A stretch of DNA of 64,000 nt. Source: Leucobacter musarum subsp. musarum. Its GTDB lineage: Bacteria; Actinomycetota; Actinomycetes; Actinomycetales; Microbacteriaceae. A model generated the notes under the pieces. That model was not told where the DNA came from, ran no database searches, and worked only from the letters and a program-made list of their open reading frames with translations. Positions within the stretch are counted from its first letter, which is position 1. Each line of letters starts with the position of its first letter. The stretch covers positions 496,001 to 560,000 of the forward strand of contig NZ_JHBW01000087.1 of assembly GCF_001273845.1 (NCBI RefSeq). The letters run 5' to 3'. The translations under genes were made by a program, and so were the position numbers. Shown here one piece after another: positions 42,228 through 50,535 of this stretch.

Positions 42228-43652
42228 ATGGCTGATCTCTTCGCTCAGGCCTGGACGTGGTGGATCATCGTTCTCGCCGTAGGTGTGCCCGTGGTACTTG
42301 TCGGACTCACGGAGCTCATCTCGTTCCTCACGCGTCGACGTCACCCGCTTGCGGGGCCGGTGCGGTTCTTTCGCAACTGGGTCATCCCGTCGGGTGCGCT
42401 CTTCGCCCTGCTCGCATTCGCGATCACCTCCCCCGCCGAACTCGTGTGGGTGCGCGTCGCTGCGACGGTCTTCGGCTTCCTGCTGATCCTCCTCGTGCTG
42501 TCGTCGTTCAACGCGGCGCTCTTCGCGAACGCGAAGCCCGGATCCTGGCGCGAACGTATTCCGTCGATCTTCATCGAGATCGCACGTCTGGTGCTGGTCG
42601 TCGTCGGCCTCGCAATTCTGTTCTCGTGGGTGTGGGAGGCCGACGTTGGCGGCCTGTTCGCCGCACTGGGCGTCACGTCGATCGTCATCGGCCTCGCGCT
42701 ACAGAACGCGGTTGGTGGTGTGATCTCGGGCCTGCTGCTGCTCTTCGAGCAGCCGTTCAAGATCGGCGACTGGCTCGACACCGGCAGCGTGCGCGGTCGG
42801 GTCGTCGAGGTCAACTGGCGTGCGGTGCACATCGAAACCGGATCCGGCATTCAAATCGTGCCGAACTCTACCCTCTCAGGTGCGTCGTTCACGAACCTCA
42901 GCGAACCCGCCGGCCCCTACTTCGCGACGTCCGCAGTGAAGTTCACGACGGATGATCCGCCTCACGAGGTCATGGCGCTCCTGGTCGAAGTGGCGAATGC
43001 GCTGCCCCTGAAACGCCGCAGCGAGAGCGCAACGGTCGAATACTCGGGCAACGCGGCGTTCGAGGTCTCGATTCCAGTCGATGGCCCCTCGGATGCGCAG
43101 CGAGCTCAGACGCTGTACCTGTCATGGCTCTGGTACGCAGCGCGCCGGCGTGGTTTCGCGCTCGACGGCGACTCCACGGATCCGATCGCCGAGCCCGAAC
43201 GCCTGGACGCTGCAATTGAGTTCGTTGCACCGACGCTGCATCTTCGCGAAGATGGTCGCGAACTCGTGCGGAAGACCGCGCGACTTGAACGCTACGGTGT
43301 GGGCGAGGTCGTTCTGCCGACCGGCGCGGTCCCCAATGCGGTGCAGGTGGTCGTGTCTGGCCGCGCATCGGTGGCGCTCGAGTCAGACGGCGGGCGCCTG
43401 GAGTTCACCTCTGCTGGGCCGGGAGACCTCGTCGGACTGACGGCATTGACGCGTGAGCCGTCTCACGCAGTTGTGGTCGCTGGTGAAATTCTGACGGTAC
43501 TGTCGCTGCCCATCGACACGATCGACGCACTCATCGCGTCACGACCGCGGCTGGCGGCCGAGATCGGCGAATCACTCGATCTCAAGCGCAAGCTGGCCGC
43601 CGAAGCCGCGCAACAGATCGGCATCAATCGCGGCATCATTCGACGCACGTAA
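42228..43652 (+). CDS. MscS-family channel with C-terminal cyclic-nucleotide-binding-like domain
   Basis: The 474 residues begin with about four membrane helices. The pore helix and beta domain are VTSIVIGLALQNAVGGVISG and FEQPFKIGDWLDTGSVRGRV (about 140-210). A cupin-like cNMP-binding fold occupies about 345-450 (RLERYGVGEVVLPTGAVPNA, VVSGRASVALESDGGRLEF). The layout is that of bCNG channels. The phosphate cassette is altered: GDLVGLTALTREPSHAVVV replaces the Glu and Arg that normally hold the ribose and phosphate. The ATG is 1 nt after the cyclase-like gene, so the two proteins probably work together. Confidence 0.85.
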   Translation: MADLFAQAWTWWIIVLAVGVPVVLVGLTELISFLTRRRHPLAGPVRFFRNWVIPSGALFALLAFAITSPAELVWVRVAATVFGFLLILLVLSSFNAALFANAKPGSWRERIPSIFIEIARLVLVVVGLAILFSWVWEADVGGLFAALGVTSIVIGLALQNAVGGVISGLLLLFEQPFKIGDWLDTGSVRGRVVEVNWRAVHIETGSGIQIVPNSTLSGASFTNLSEPAGPYFATSAVKFTTDDPPHEVMALLVEVANALPLKRRSESATVEYSGNAAFEVSIPVDGPSDAQRAQTLYLSWLWYAARRRGFALDGDSTDPIAEPERLDAAIEFVAPTLHLREDGRELVRKTARLERYGVGEVVLPTGAVPNAVQVVVSGRASVALESDGGRLEFTSAGPGDLVGLTALTREPSHAVVVAGEILTVLSLPIDTIDALIASRPRLAAEIGESLDLKRKLAAEAAQQIGINRGIIRRT

Positions 43653-43736
43653 CCGCGAATGCGGCCCCCGGTCTCGCGCAACACGCCGAGACGCCGTGGG
43701 GGCCGCACGGATTGGCGTTCGATCGCGGCATTGGGT

Positions 43737-43742
43737 TATGAT
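43737..43742 (+). promoter_or_regulatory. Possible -10 box of tRNA-His
   Basis: TATGAT lies about 42 nt before the tRNA; a TTGGCG 19 nt upstream is a weak -35. The rest of the 43653-43783 gap shows nothing recognisable. Confidence 0.35.
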
Positions 43743-43784
43743 GATACGGTTGCCTGGTTCGCTTCGGCGGGCCAGAACAGCATG

Positions 43785-43857
43785 GTGGCTATAGCTCAGT
43801 CGGTAGAGCACCGGCTTGTGGTGCCGGTGGTCGCGGGTTCAAGTCCCGTTAGCCACC
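43785..43857 (+). tRNA. tRNA-His (anticodon GUG)
   Basis: The acceptor is GTGGCTA/TAGCCAC with an extra G at 43784 opposite discriminator C, the identity mark of tRNA-His. The anticodon loop TTGTGGT reads GUG and the T-loop is GTTCAAG. CCA is encoded at 43858-43860. Confidence 0.95.
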
Positions 43858-43868
43858 CCAAGAAATAC

Positions 43869-43910
43869 GAAGCCCGTCTCGCACTGGAATCCAGTTGCAA
43901 GACGGGCTTC
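43869..43910 (+). terminator. Terminator after tRNA-His
   Basis: An 11-bp stem GAAGCCCGTCT/AGACGGGCTTC with an inner CACTGG/CCAGTTG pairing is followed by GTTGTGTGTTTT. It also faces the end of the convergent ThiF-family gene. Confidence 0.75.
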
Positions 43911-43980
43911 GTTGTGTGTTTTCACGCACACGCAGAGCGACGAGCGCGGGGGCCAGCTGATGACCTCCCCCGCGACTCGC

Positions 43981-44928
43981 TCAGCGCGCGGCCGAGCGAC
44001 GAGCGATATCGTCGTGCGTGTAACTCGCCAGCGGATTGCGGCCTGCCTTCTGACGCAGTGCTGCGCTCAGCAGGTGCCGCAGGTGCGACCACTTCCCCGC
44101 GCGCACGACCCGCGTGCGCAAATCGTACGTGTCCGTATACGCAACGCGAGGCGCCCAGATGGGTTTGCGTCGACGATTGCCGAGTTTCGACGTGAGATGC
44201 AGGAACACCTGGGTGCTCGCCAGCGCTGACGCCACGTCGACGCCGATCGAGATCGAGGGCAAAGACGCCGGAGCGTGCGCGTCGTCACCCTGCACCGTCG
44301 CGAGCGATCGCAGGTCGGTATATGCCGGAATATAGGGCAGGCATCGGGCGAAGTCGACACCGAGCTCGGCGATTTCGTCGAGCGGCGCCCGGTCGCTGAA
44401 GCCCCGGTAGCGTTCGAAGGTCCACGCGGAATGCGGATCGAACGAGGTGACCTGGGCCGCGAACCCGATGTTCATCGCAAGCACATCCGGGATACCGATT
44501 CGGCGGGCTTCGCGAGCGACGAGGGTTCCGATGTCGGGCATCGTCATCTCGGTCTCGTCGAGCACGACCGAGGCACCGTGCATGAATTCCTGCACGTTAT
44601 GGGCGTTGACGCCGTCGGTGAAGAGGTCGACCGCCGCATCAGGATTGATGTCGTGCAGCCGCTCACGAAACACCTCGGCCTTACTTCGCATGAACGTGGA
44701 GTGCACCGCGCCGTCAACACGGTTCACGTTCTCGGGCTCGAAGACTTCAGGGTCGGCGATACTGAAGCTGCTCACGCCCATGCGCGCGAGCTTCAGCCCG
44801 AGCTGAAAGCCGACGCCGCCCACGCCAGCGATCGCGACGCGGGATCTCGTCAGAGCCAGCTGCTCGTCTTCACTCCAGAACCCGTAATTACGCGCGAACT
44901 CGAGTTCGTGCGCAGCTCGATTCGTCAC
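43981..44928 (-). CDS. ThiF-family (E1-like) adenylyltransferase
   Basis: This 315-residue protein has a ThiF/MoeB/MccB Rossmann core. It shows the ATP loop VAIAGVGGVGFQLGLKLARM (about 31-50), ribose Asp in SIADPEVFEPENVNR with the Arg finger, Lys in FMRSKAEVF, and Asp in SVVLDETEM. All residues needed for adenylation are present. There is no CXXC zinc pair and no clear thioester Cys loop, so it may only activate a carboxylate, as MccB does. About 110 C-terminal residues are unique. It is coupled by ATGA to the acyltransferase gene upstream. Its substrate is unknown. Confidence 0.8.
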   Translation of the reverse strand: MTNRAAHELEFARNYGFWSEDEQLALTRSRVAIAGVGGVGFQLGLKLARMGVSSFSIADPEVFEPENVNRVDGAVHSTFMRSKAEVFRERLHDINPDAAVDLFTDGVNAHNVQEFMHGASVVLDETEMTMPDIGTLVAREARRIGIPDVLAMNIGFAAQVTSFDPHSAWTFERYRGFSDRAPLDEIAELGVDFARCLPYIPAYTDLRSLATVQGDDAHAPASLPSISIGVDVASALASTQVFLHLTSKLGNRRRKPIWAPRVAYTDTYDLRTRVVRAGKWSHLRHLLSAALRQKAGRNPLASYTHDDIARRSAAR

Positions 44929-45695
44929 AGCGCCGGCTCCGTGAGTACACGCTTCGGAGCACGCCCCACGAACAGCATGCCGGGTTCAGCCGCCCGATAC
45001 TGATCGATGAAGTCTCCACCTCGCGCATTGACGCGTTCAGCCGATGCCGGAATGTCGATCTCGATGGGCAGGTTGTAGTCAAGGTAGTGCTCCACGTAGC
45101 GAGGCTCACCGATGCGCGAAATCGCAATGGAACCGTGGAGATGCCGCTCAAGCCAAGGCTCGATGATGGCGAAGGTCCGCTCAAGACCGTGATTGGCGAC
45201 GTAGGCCAGCATGACGGCGAAGAGGTGCCACTGCGCCATCTCTTGCATCACGGCCTTTTCGTGCCGCGCAATCACTCGGGAGACCTCGACGCTCACGGTG
45301 TTCAGGTCGCCAGGGCTGAACGAATCAGGGCAGAAGTCTTCGACTGGCAGCGGGTGATCCTCACCGCGAATGATGAGTCTCGACACGCCGATCACACGCA
45401 CTCCGTCAGCGTGATTCTCGAACACGGCAAACGTGGCAGATCGCGCATCATCGGCATCTCGGTCGGTACCGTCCTCTTGGAGCTCGCTCGCATCAAGTTG
45501 TCCGGTCTGATCGACGTACACCCTGCGGCGCAGATCGAAGTGCGCGAGGTACTCTCGCTCGAACCCGGGAAGCGGCACGTCATGCACGGCGATGAGGCCG
45601 ACGGCCAGGCGCGATGCCGGGTTGTCAGCGAAGACGTCAGAATCGACGACGGGAATGACGTCGTGATTCGTGACAGAACGGTCGATATGAGACAA
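44925..45695 (-). CDS. LuxI/FeeM-like N-acyltransferase (GNAT fold)
   Basis: The 256 residues follow the pattern of autoinducer synthases and N-acyl amino acid synthases. They show FDLRRRVYVDQTGQLDASEL (Arg then Asp), an acidic loop, VRVIGVSRLIIRGEDHPLPV with the Arg-Leu, and VSVEVSRVIARHEKAVM with the Glu-X-X-Arg. These enzymes take acyl chains from ACP or CoA and place them on an amine. The start is TTG 45695 with AGGAGG 9 nt upstream. The stop overlaps the ThiF-family gene. The product is not predictable; an acylated amino acid or signal is the natural guess. Confidence 0.65.
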   Translation of the reverse strand: MSHIDRSVTNHDVIPVVDSDVFADNPASRLAVGLIAVHDVPLPGFEREYLAHFDLRRRVYVDQTGQLDASELQEDGTDRDADDARSATFAVFENHADGVRVIGVSRLIIRGEDHPLPVEDFCPDSFSPGDLNTVSVEVSRVIARHEKAVMQEMAQWHLFAVMLAYVANHGLERTFAIIEPWLERHLHGSIAISRIGEPRYVEHYLDYNLPIEIDIPASAERVNARGGDFIDQYRAAEPGMLFVGRAPKRVLTEPAL

Positions 45696-45884
45696 CGCCG
45701 GGGCCCTCCTGAGGCTACATAGCTGTGACGGCCATGGAAATCATGAATCCCCGGGCGATGACCGCGAACGACTCCTGTGTACTCTCATTTTGCACCAATT
45801 GCGATATCCAATGCACGGAATGCAATGTCCGGCGAGTCGCGATACGAGATACGGCGAACTCATGGCATAACGCGCGCGCCTGAA

Positions 45885-45911
45885 TTGACAGAAACACGCG
45901 AGTGATAGCAT
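45885..45911 (+). promoter_or_regulatory. Promoter of the TetR-type gene
   Basis: A consensus TTGACA (45885-45890) is followed after 15 nt by TAGCAT (45906-45911). The short spacer makes it a weak or activated promoter. The divergent intergenic region 45696-45945 is noticeably more AT-rich than its surroundings and contains TGCA-N5-TGCA at 45812-45824. Confidence 0.45.
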
Positions 45912-45945
45912 GTGGCAACTACGGTCGTCGACGATGGGGGGAACG

Positions 45946-46797
45946 GTGCAGGGAGAGAATTGGAACCGGGCGAGCAGTGTGCGCTCCCGCCCAGGCTTCG
46001 ATGACGCGCGTTCGAGAATGCTCTCTGCTGCGGTGCAGCACGTCGAGTCGGTCGGCCTGACCCTCGGTGTTACCGCTGGTTTGATCGAACAGATCGCGAG
46101 CAACGCCGGCGTCAGTATCAAGCAGTTCGCGCAGGCCTGGCCGACGCACGAGGCGTTCCTCGCCGATCTCTTCACCGAACTCGCGAATCAAGCGCAGATC
46201 GACCGAGCCGACACCGAGACGCTGCTTACGACGTGGCAGTACCTCAGCATGCGGGTCGGCGACCTGCGGTCGGTCGAAGGCCGACGCAGCGTACTCATCG
46301 ACATCATCCGCACCGCTGCGGAGTACAACTTCGATGTCATCACCGCCTCCAGCAAGTGGCGCACCTACGCCGCCCTCTCGACGACCATCACGGCGTGGCC
46401 AGATGGCGAAGCCCGTACGCGCGTGCTCGATGCGCTGCGCGCGAGCGAAATGTCGTTCGTCGAAACCATGGAGAATTTCTACCGCAATGTGCTGCCAACC
46501 GTGGGTTATCGACTCAAACCGATGTTCCACAACGACTACCAGCCGTTTGTCGTCGCCGCAGCTTCGGTCATCGAGGGCCTCGGCATCGTGCGTGCGACGG
46601 TTCCGTCGCTCGTACAGGCCCACTTCACTCGCGAGACCGAGACCGAAGCCGAATCGTGGTCGGTTTCCGCGCTCTCCTTCATGGGAGTCGTCGACGCATT
46701 CATCGAGCGCGACCCTGAGTTCGATGCCGATGAGGCGATTTCACGCCTGAGTTCCGGCGTCGACGTCACCCCGCCTTCAGAGAACAACTCCTACTGA
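45946..46797 (+). CDS. TetR-type transcriptional regulator
   Basis: This protein of about 283 residues has an N-terminal TetR-like HTH (ARSRMLSAAVQHVESVGLTL, then IEQIASNAGVSIKQFAQAWP and THEAFLADLF) and a long helical ligand domain. The HTH is divergent from the Pfam core and the protein is longer than the usual 200 residues. GTG 45946 has GGGGGG just upstream; ATG 45934 is an alternative, and ATG 45910 lies inside the promoter. It is divergent from the acyltransferase/ThiF operon and probably regulates it. Confidence 0.7.
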   Translation: MQGENWNRASSVRSRPGFDDARSRMLSAAVQHVESVGLTLGVTAGLIEQIASNAGVSIKQFAQAWPTHEAFLADLFTELANQAQIDRADTETLLTTWQYLSMRVGDLRSVEGRRSVLIDIIRTAAEYNFDVITASSKWRTYAALSTTITAWPDGEARTRVLDALRASEMSFVETMENFYRNVLPTVGYRLKPMFHNDYQPFVVAAASVIEGLGIVRATVPSLVQAHFTRETETEAESWSVSALSFMGVVDAFIERDPEFDADEAISRLSSGVDVTPPSENNSY

Positions 46798-46833
46798 CGG
46801 TGGGTGCCGCTCAGCGGCACTCACAATCGATGA

Positions 46834-49161
46834 TTAGGAGATGTCGGCGACCATGCCTCGGCGACGCAGTCGATCCAGCGTCAGCGCCAGGGTGACCGGA
46901 CGACCAAAGTAGTAGCCCTGCGCATCGCGCACGCCGAGGTCGATGAGAATCTCGGCCATTTCTCGACTCTCGATCCCCTCGACGATCACGCGATGCCCCA
47001 AGTTGTCGCCGAACGACTGGAATGCCTTGATGACCTCTCGCTGTCGCGCATCGTCGAGGTTGTCGATCAGGCCCTTGTCGATCTTGAGGATGTCCATCGG
47101 AAAGTGCACAAGTGCGCCGACGACGGAGTCGTCGGAGCCGTAGTCGTCGAGTGCGAGCAGCACTCCGGCGCGCTGCAGGCGCTCGGCGTCGCGCCGCAGA
47201 TCATCGGTCACGGTGCGCAGCGACCGCTCGTTGAGCTCGATGCACAGCTTGATATGCGGGTAGGCCTGCGCGGCTTCTCGGATGAACGGACCGAGCTGGT
47301 TCTCGCTGATCTGCCAGAGCTCGAGGTTGACCGTCATGCACTCGACCGAAGGTTCGATCGCGCGAAACTGCTCAGCGGCATCGAGCGCTTTGCGGATGAC
47401 CTGCTGCGTCAACTCATTCATGAGCCCGAGACTCTTCGCACGAGCGATGAGCGAGGGCGCCGAGATCGGGCCGAGTTCAGGGTCTACGTAGCGGGTCAGC
47501 GCTTCGAACGCCCACAGACGATTGGTCGACATGTCGACAATCGGCTGGAACGCGAGCATCAACCGGTTGTCTCGAATCGCACGCGCGACAATTTCGTTCA
47601 GACGCGTCGAACGATGCGAGGAGACACTCACGCTGCTGCTCTCAACGACGCTCCCCTGACGTCGCGTGCGCTTCGCGTGCAGCATTGTGCGATCAGCGTC
47701 TTCGACGAGTGACTGCGCATCGATCTCCCGGTGGCTGGAGAACGCCAAGCCAGCACTCACCACGGGCCGCATGAGGTGACCTTCGAGATCGATCTGTTCG
47801 CTGAGCGCAGCAACGATCTGATCGGCCGAATCTTTCGCCTGATCGATCGAGACGAGACCGGTGAGAATGACCACGAACTCGTCGCCGCCGACGCGTGAGA
47901 CGAAGTCGCCACCGCCGGCCGCACGCTGCAGTCGGCGCGCAATCGCGCACAGCAGTTCATCGCCGGCGCGGTGGCCGTAATTGTCGTTCAACTTCTTGAA
48001 GTTATCGAGGTCGAGGAAGAGTAGGGCGATGCCCTCGTGATAGGGACGGTGCTCGTTCGCTTCGACGAGCGCCTTCTGAAAGGCGCCGTAGTTGGGCAGG
48101 CCGGTCAGCGGATCGCTGTTCGCCCGCTGTTCGAGCGTGTCGACTTCCTCTTGCATGCGCGCCGCCTCGGTGGCGAGGTGTGCGAGCGTCGAGAGGGTGC
48201 GCTCGTCATCGCGACTGAACGTGCCCCCACCGACCTTGCCCGACGCGACGAGAAACTGATCGACGCCCGACTCAACGCGCACGGGCGCACCGATCTCTCG
48301 GCGCTCGGGGGCGCCACCGCGCAGTTCGACCTCGTCGGCGTGCACGATCGCCTGTGCGCGGTCGCGCAGCACCCCTGCAAGCGCTTCACCGCTTTGCCGG
48401 GGGAACTCGATGGCCGCATCGACAACGGCGTGCAGACGGGCCTCCACGTCATCGGAGCGCGAGCGCTGCGCGAGCACGTAGAAGATCGATCCGGCGAGCA
48501 GCACCACGAACGGGGTCAGACTCACGTTGGGGTCGCCTTCGAGCCAGGAGATCACGGACGCATCGAAGTAGTTGATGAGAATGGCCGCTGCGGCGACGAT
48601 GCAGATGACGACGACGACCCGCAACGGACGCACCGCCGAGGTGATGACGCTGCGGTCGGATGCGGATCGCGTGCGTTGGCGAACGAATTCGACGATTAAG
48701 AATACGGAGTAGTAGGCCGCCGTCGCCAGCACGAAAGCGACGATGAACCAGATGTCGAGCGCGGCGAGGCCGATCCGCACTCCCACGAATGCGCAGGCGC
48801 CGAGCGTGCTCACGCCGGTGAGGTAGCAAGCGTGCACGACGTTGCGCCGCATGATGGACTGCGAGATGAGCACGCCGATCGCCCAGACGGAGATGCCAAG
48901 GAACGGCGCGCCGTGCATCGGCTCGATCGCGAGCATCACAATGGACACGCCGACGACCGGGTATCCGCGGTCGTACCCGATGCGCAATTGGAACGGCCCG
49001 CAGATGATCACGCTGGCGATCACGGTGAGCACCAGCGTCCAGGATCTCGGCTCTGATCCGGCAAGCGCCACGACGCCGACGACGACCGCGACGATCGCGA
49101 TCACGATGAACGGCGCAGCGAAAACTCGGTCTCGCGCCGTCGTTGCTTCGCGTCCCACCAC
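46834..49161 (-). CDS. Membrane GGDEF-EAL protein
   Basis: The 775 residues start with about seven or eight membrane helices (1-235), then a short GAF-like region, GGDEF (about 345-510) and EAL (about 525-770). GGDEF is intact (RVGGDEFVVIL) but its I-site is GGGD in place of RXXD. The EAL residues are present: AFEALTRY, VNLELWQ, ELNERSL, ALDDYGSDDS, ILKIDKG, VEGIES and QGYYFGRP. It may both make and break c-di-GMP. The start is GTG 49161. It runs convergent with the TetR-type gene. Confidence 0.88.
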   Translation of the reverse strand: MVGREATTARDRVFAAPFIVIAIVAVVVGVVALAGSEPRSWTLVLTVIASVIICGPFQLRIGYDRGYPVVGVSIVMLAIEPMHGAPFLGISVWAIGVLISQSIMRRNVVHACYLTGVSTLGACAFVGVRIGLAALDIWFIVAFVLATAAYYSVFLIVEFVRQRTRSASDRSVITSAVRPLRVVVVICIVAAAAILINYFDASVISWLEGDPNVSLTPFVVLLAGSIFYVLAQRSRSDDVEARLHAVVDAAIEFPRQSGEALAGVLRDRAQAIVHADEVELRGGAPERREIGAPVRVESGVDQFLVASGKVGGGTFSRDDERTLSTLAHLATEAARMQEEVDTLEQRANSDPLTGLPNYGAFQKALVEANEHRPYHEGIALLFLDLDNFKKLNDNYGHRAGDELLCAIARRLQRAAGGGDFVSRVGGDEFVVILTGLVSIDQAKDSADQIVAALSEQIDLEGHLMRPVVSAGLAFSSHREIDAQSLVEDADRTMLHAKRTRRQGSVVESSSVSVSSHRSTRLNEIVARAIRDNRLMLAFQPIVDMSTNRLWAFEALTRYVDPELGPISAPSLIARAKSLGLMNELTQQVIRKALDAAEQFRAIEPSVECMTVNLELWQISENQLGPFIREAAQAYPHIKLCIELNERSLRTVTDDLRRDAERLQRAGVLLALDDYGSDDSVVGALVHFPMDILKIDKGLIDNLDDARQREVIKAFQSFGDNLGHRVIVEGIESREMAEILIDLGVRDAQGYYFGRPVTLALTLDRLRRRGMVADIS

Positions 49162-49280
49162 GACCCCATTCTCGAATATGCCTGTCGCAGCATTCTAAAT
49201 GCGAGTGGCAGCAGCTCATTATGGCATGCGTGGGATGTCGCGACTCACCTATTCGTCACCCGCGAATGAGCCGTTCTGTG

Positions 49281-49286
49281 TAGGGT
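49281..49286 (+). promoter_or_regulatory. Probable -10 box giving a leaderless mRNA
   Basis: TAGGGT ends 6 nt before the ATG of the metallopeptidase gene. Confidence 0.45.
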
Positions 49287-49292
49287 GAAGAC

Positions 49293-49640
49293 ATGCTCGA
49301 GATCTCACACGAGGACTTCGAATCTCTGGTCGCCGACGGCCTCGATTCGCTGCATGACGACATGCTCGCGCAACTCGACAACGTCATCTTTCTCATCGAA
49401 GACGAACCGGTAGACGGCAGCGATACGCTCGGGGTCTACGAGGGCTTCTCCTTGGCAGAGCGCGGCGTCTACGGGTATGGCGAAGAGCCGGATCGCATCA
49501 TTCTCTTCCGGGACAACCTGCTGAGGCACTGCGCCGACCATGACGAACTGGTGCACGAGATCCGGGTCACGCTGGTGCACGAGATCGCGCACTTCTACGG
49601 CATCTCAGAATCGCGCATCCACGAGCTCGGATGGGGGTGA
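49293..49640 (+). CDS. Zincin-like metallopeptidase family protein (PF06262 type)
   Basis: This small acidic protein of 115 residues is predicted to be a minimal zinc metallopeptidase. HEIAHFYGISESRIHELGW near the C-terminus gives HEXXH plus a downstream third ligand candidate. FLIEDEPVDGSDTLGVYEG is typical of the family. Its function is unknown. The mRNA appears leaderless. It leads a three-gene operon with clpS and a DUF2017 gene. Confidence 0.88.
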   Translation: MLEISHEDFESLVADGLDSLHDDMLAQLDNVIFLIEDEPVDGSDTLGVYEGFSLAERGVYGYGEEPDRIILFRDNLLRHCADHDELVHEIRVTLVHEIAHFYGISESRIHELGWG

Positions 49641-49642
49641 CC

Positions 49643-49930
49643 ATGCAGGCAACGGATGCGCAGCGCAGCGCAGAGCTGGCAACACGCCACGAGCCGATCT
49701 GGCAGACCGTGGTGTGGGACGATCCGGTGAATCTGATGTCATACGTCTCGTACGTGTTCCAGCAGTACTTCGGGTTCTCACGGGAGCGCTCGGAGGAACT
49801 CATGCTGCGTGTGCATCACGGTGGCAGCGCGGTGGTCGCCGAGGGCGCTCGCGAGGCGATGGAGATGCACGTCGAAGCGATGCACGGCTACGGTCTCTGG
49901 GCGACCGTGCGCCAGGGAGGAACCTCATGA
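49643..49930 (+). CDS. clpS: ATP-dependent Clp protease adaptor ClpS
   Basis: ClpS delivers N-degron substrates to ClpC/ClpA. The 95 residues contain VVWDDPVNLMSYVSYVFQQY and LRVHHGGSAVVAEGAREAME, the family's binding surface. ATG 49643 follows TGGGGGTG; GTG 49637, which overlaps the previous stop as GTGA, is an alternative start. The stop overlaps the next ATG as ATGA. Confidence 0.93.
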   Translation: MQATDAQRSAELATRHEPIWQTVVWDDPVNLMSYVSYVFQQYFGFSRERSEELMLRVHHGGSAVVAEGAREAMEMHVEAMHGYGLWATVRQGGTS

Positions 49931-50529
49931 AGCTCCTGCCGATCCCCGGTACAGGCTTGCGGCTGCTGCTCGACCACGACGAAGCCGCGATGCTCGACCA
50001 ACTCATCACGCAGCTCACACAGCTGCTGCAGAGCCACAGTAGCACCGCGCTCGATCCCGACCCACTGTTCGCGAGCCTCGAAGTGGGCGGATCGGACGAG
50101 ACTCCCGAGGATCCGGCGCTCGCTCGACTGTTTCCCGACGCCTACGAGGATTCAGACGAGTCAGGCACGTTTCGCAGCGTCACCGAACAGGGACTCATCA
50201 ATCGCAAACTGCAGGATGCGATGGAGGTGACCGCGGCACTCGGACTCGGCGCCGATGCCATCGACGAGACCTCCGCGGTCGAAGTGGAGATCACCCCTGC
50301 ATCGTTGCCCGCATGGGTGCGCACCGTCACCGCACTGCGGTTAGCGATCGCCGCCCGCATCGGTCTCGATGAAACGGAGGATCGCGAACGGCTGCTCGAG
50401 CATGAGGACTCGCGGGGTACCGTGCTCGTGTTCGACTGGTTGGCCGCGATCCTCGAATCCGTGCTCGCGATCTTCGCGTCGGTGACTGCGGACGCCGCGG
50501 GAGATCACAGCGACGACGAAGTCGAGTGA
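49927..50529 (+). CDS. DUF2017 family protein
   Basis: This 200-residue acidic protein has no known function. The family is restricted to actinobacteria and sits beside clpS. Visible features are LRLLLDHDEAAMLDQLITQL at the N-terminus, LARLFPDAYEDSDESGTFRS near 62 and LLEHEDSRGTVLVFDWLAAI near 160. The ATG is fixed by the ATGA overlap with clpS. The constant neighbourhood suggests a role in the ClpS/Clp pathway. Confidence 0.85.
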   Translation: MKLLPIPGTGLRLLLDHDEAAMLDQLITQLTQLLQSHSSTALDPDPLFASLEVGGSDETPEDPALARLFPDAYEDSDESGTFRSVTEQGLINRKLQDAMEVTAALGLGADAIDETSAVEVEITPASLPAWVRTVTALRLAIAARIGLDETEDRERLLEHEDSRGTVLVFDWLAAILESVLAIFASVTADAAGDHSDDEVE

Positions 50530-50535
50530 GACCGA

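Noticed and set aside
43981-45695. Bacterial ubiquitin-like or E1/E2 antiphage system
   Set aside because: There is an E1-like gene, but no E2, JAB protease or ubiquitin-like gene next to it and no thioester Cys loop. An acylation pathway fits better.
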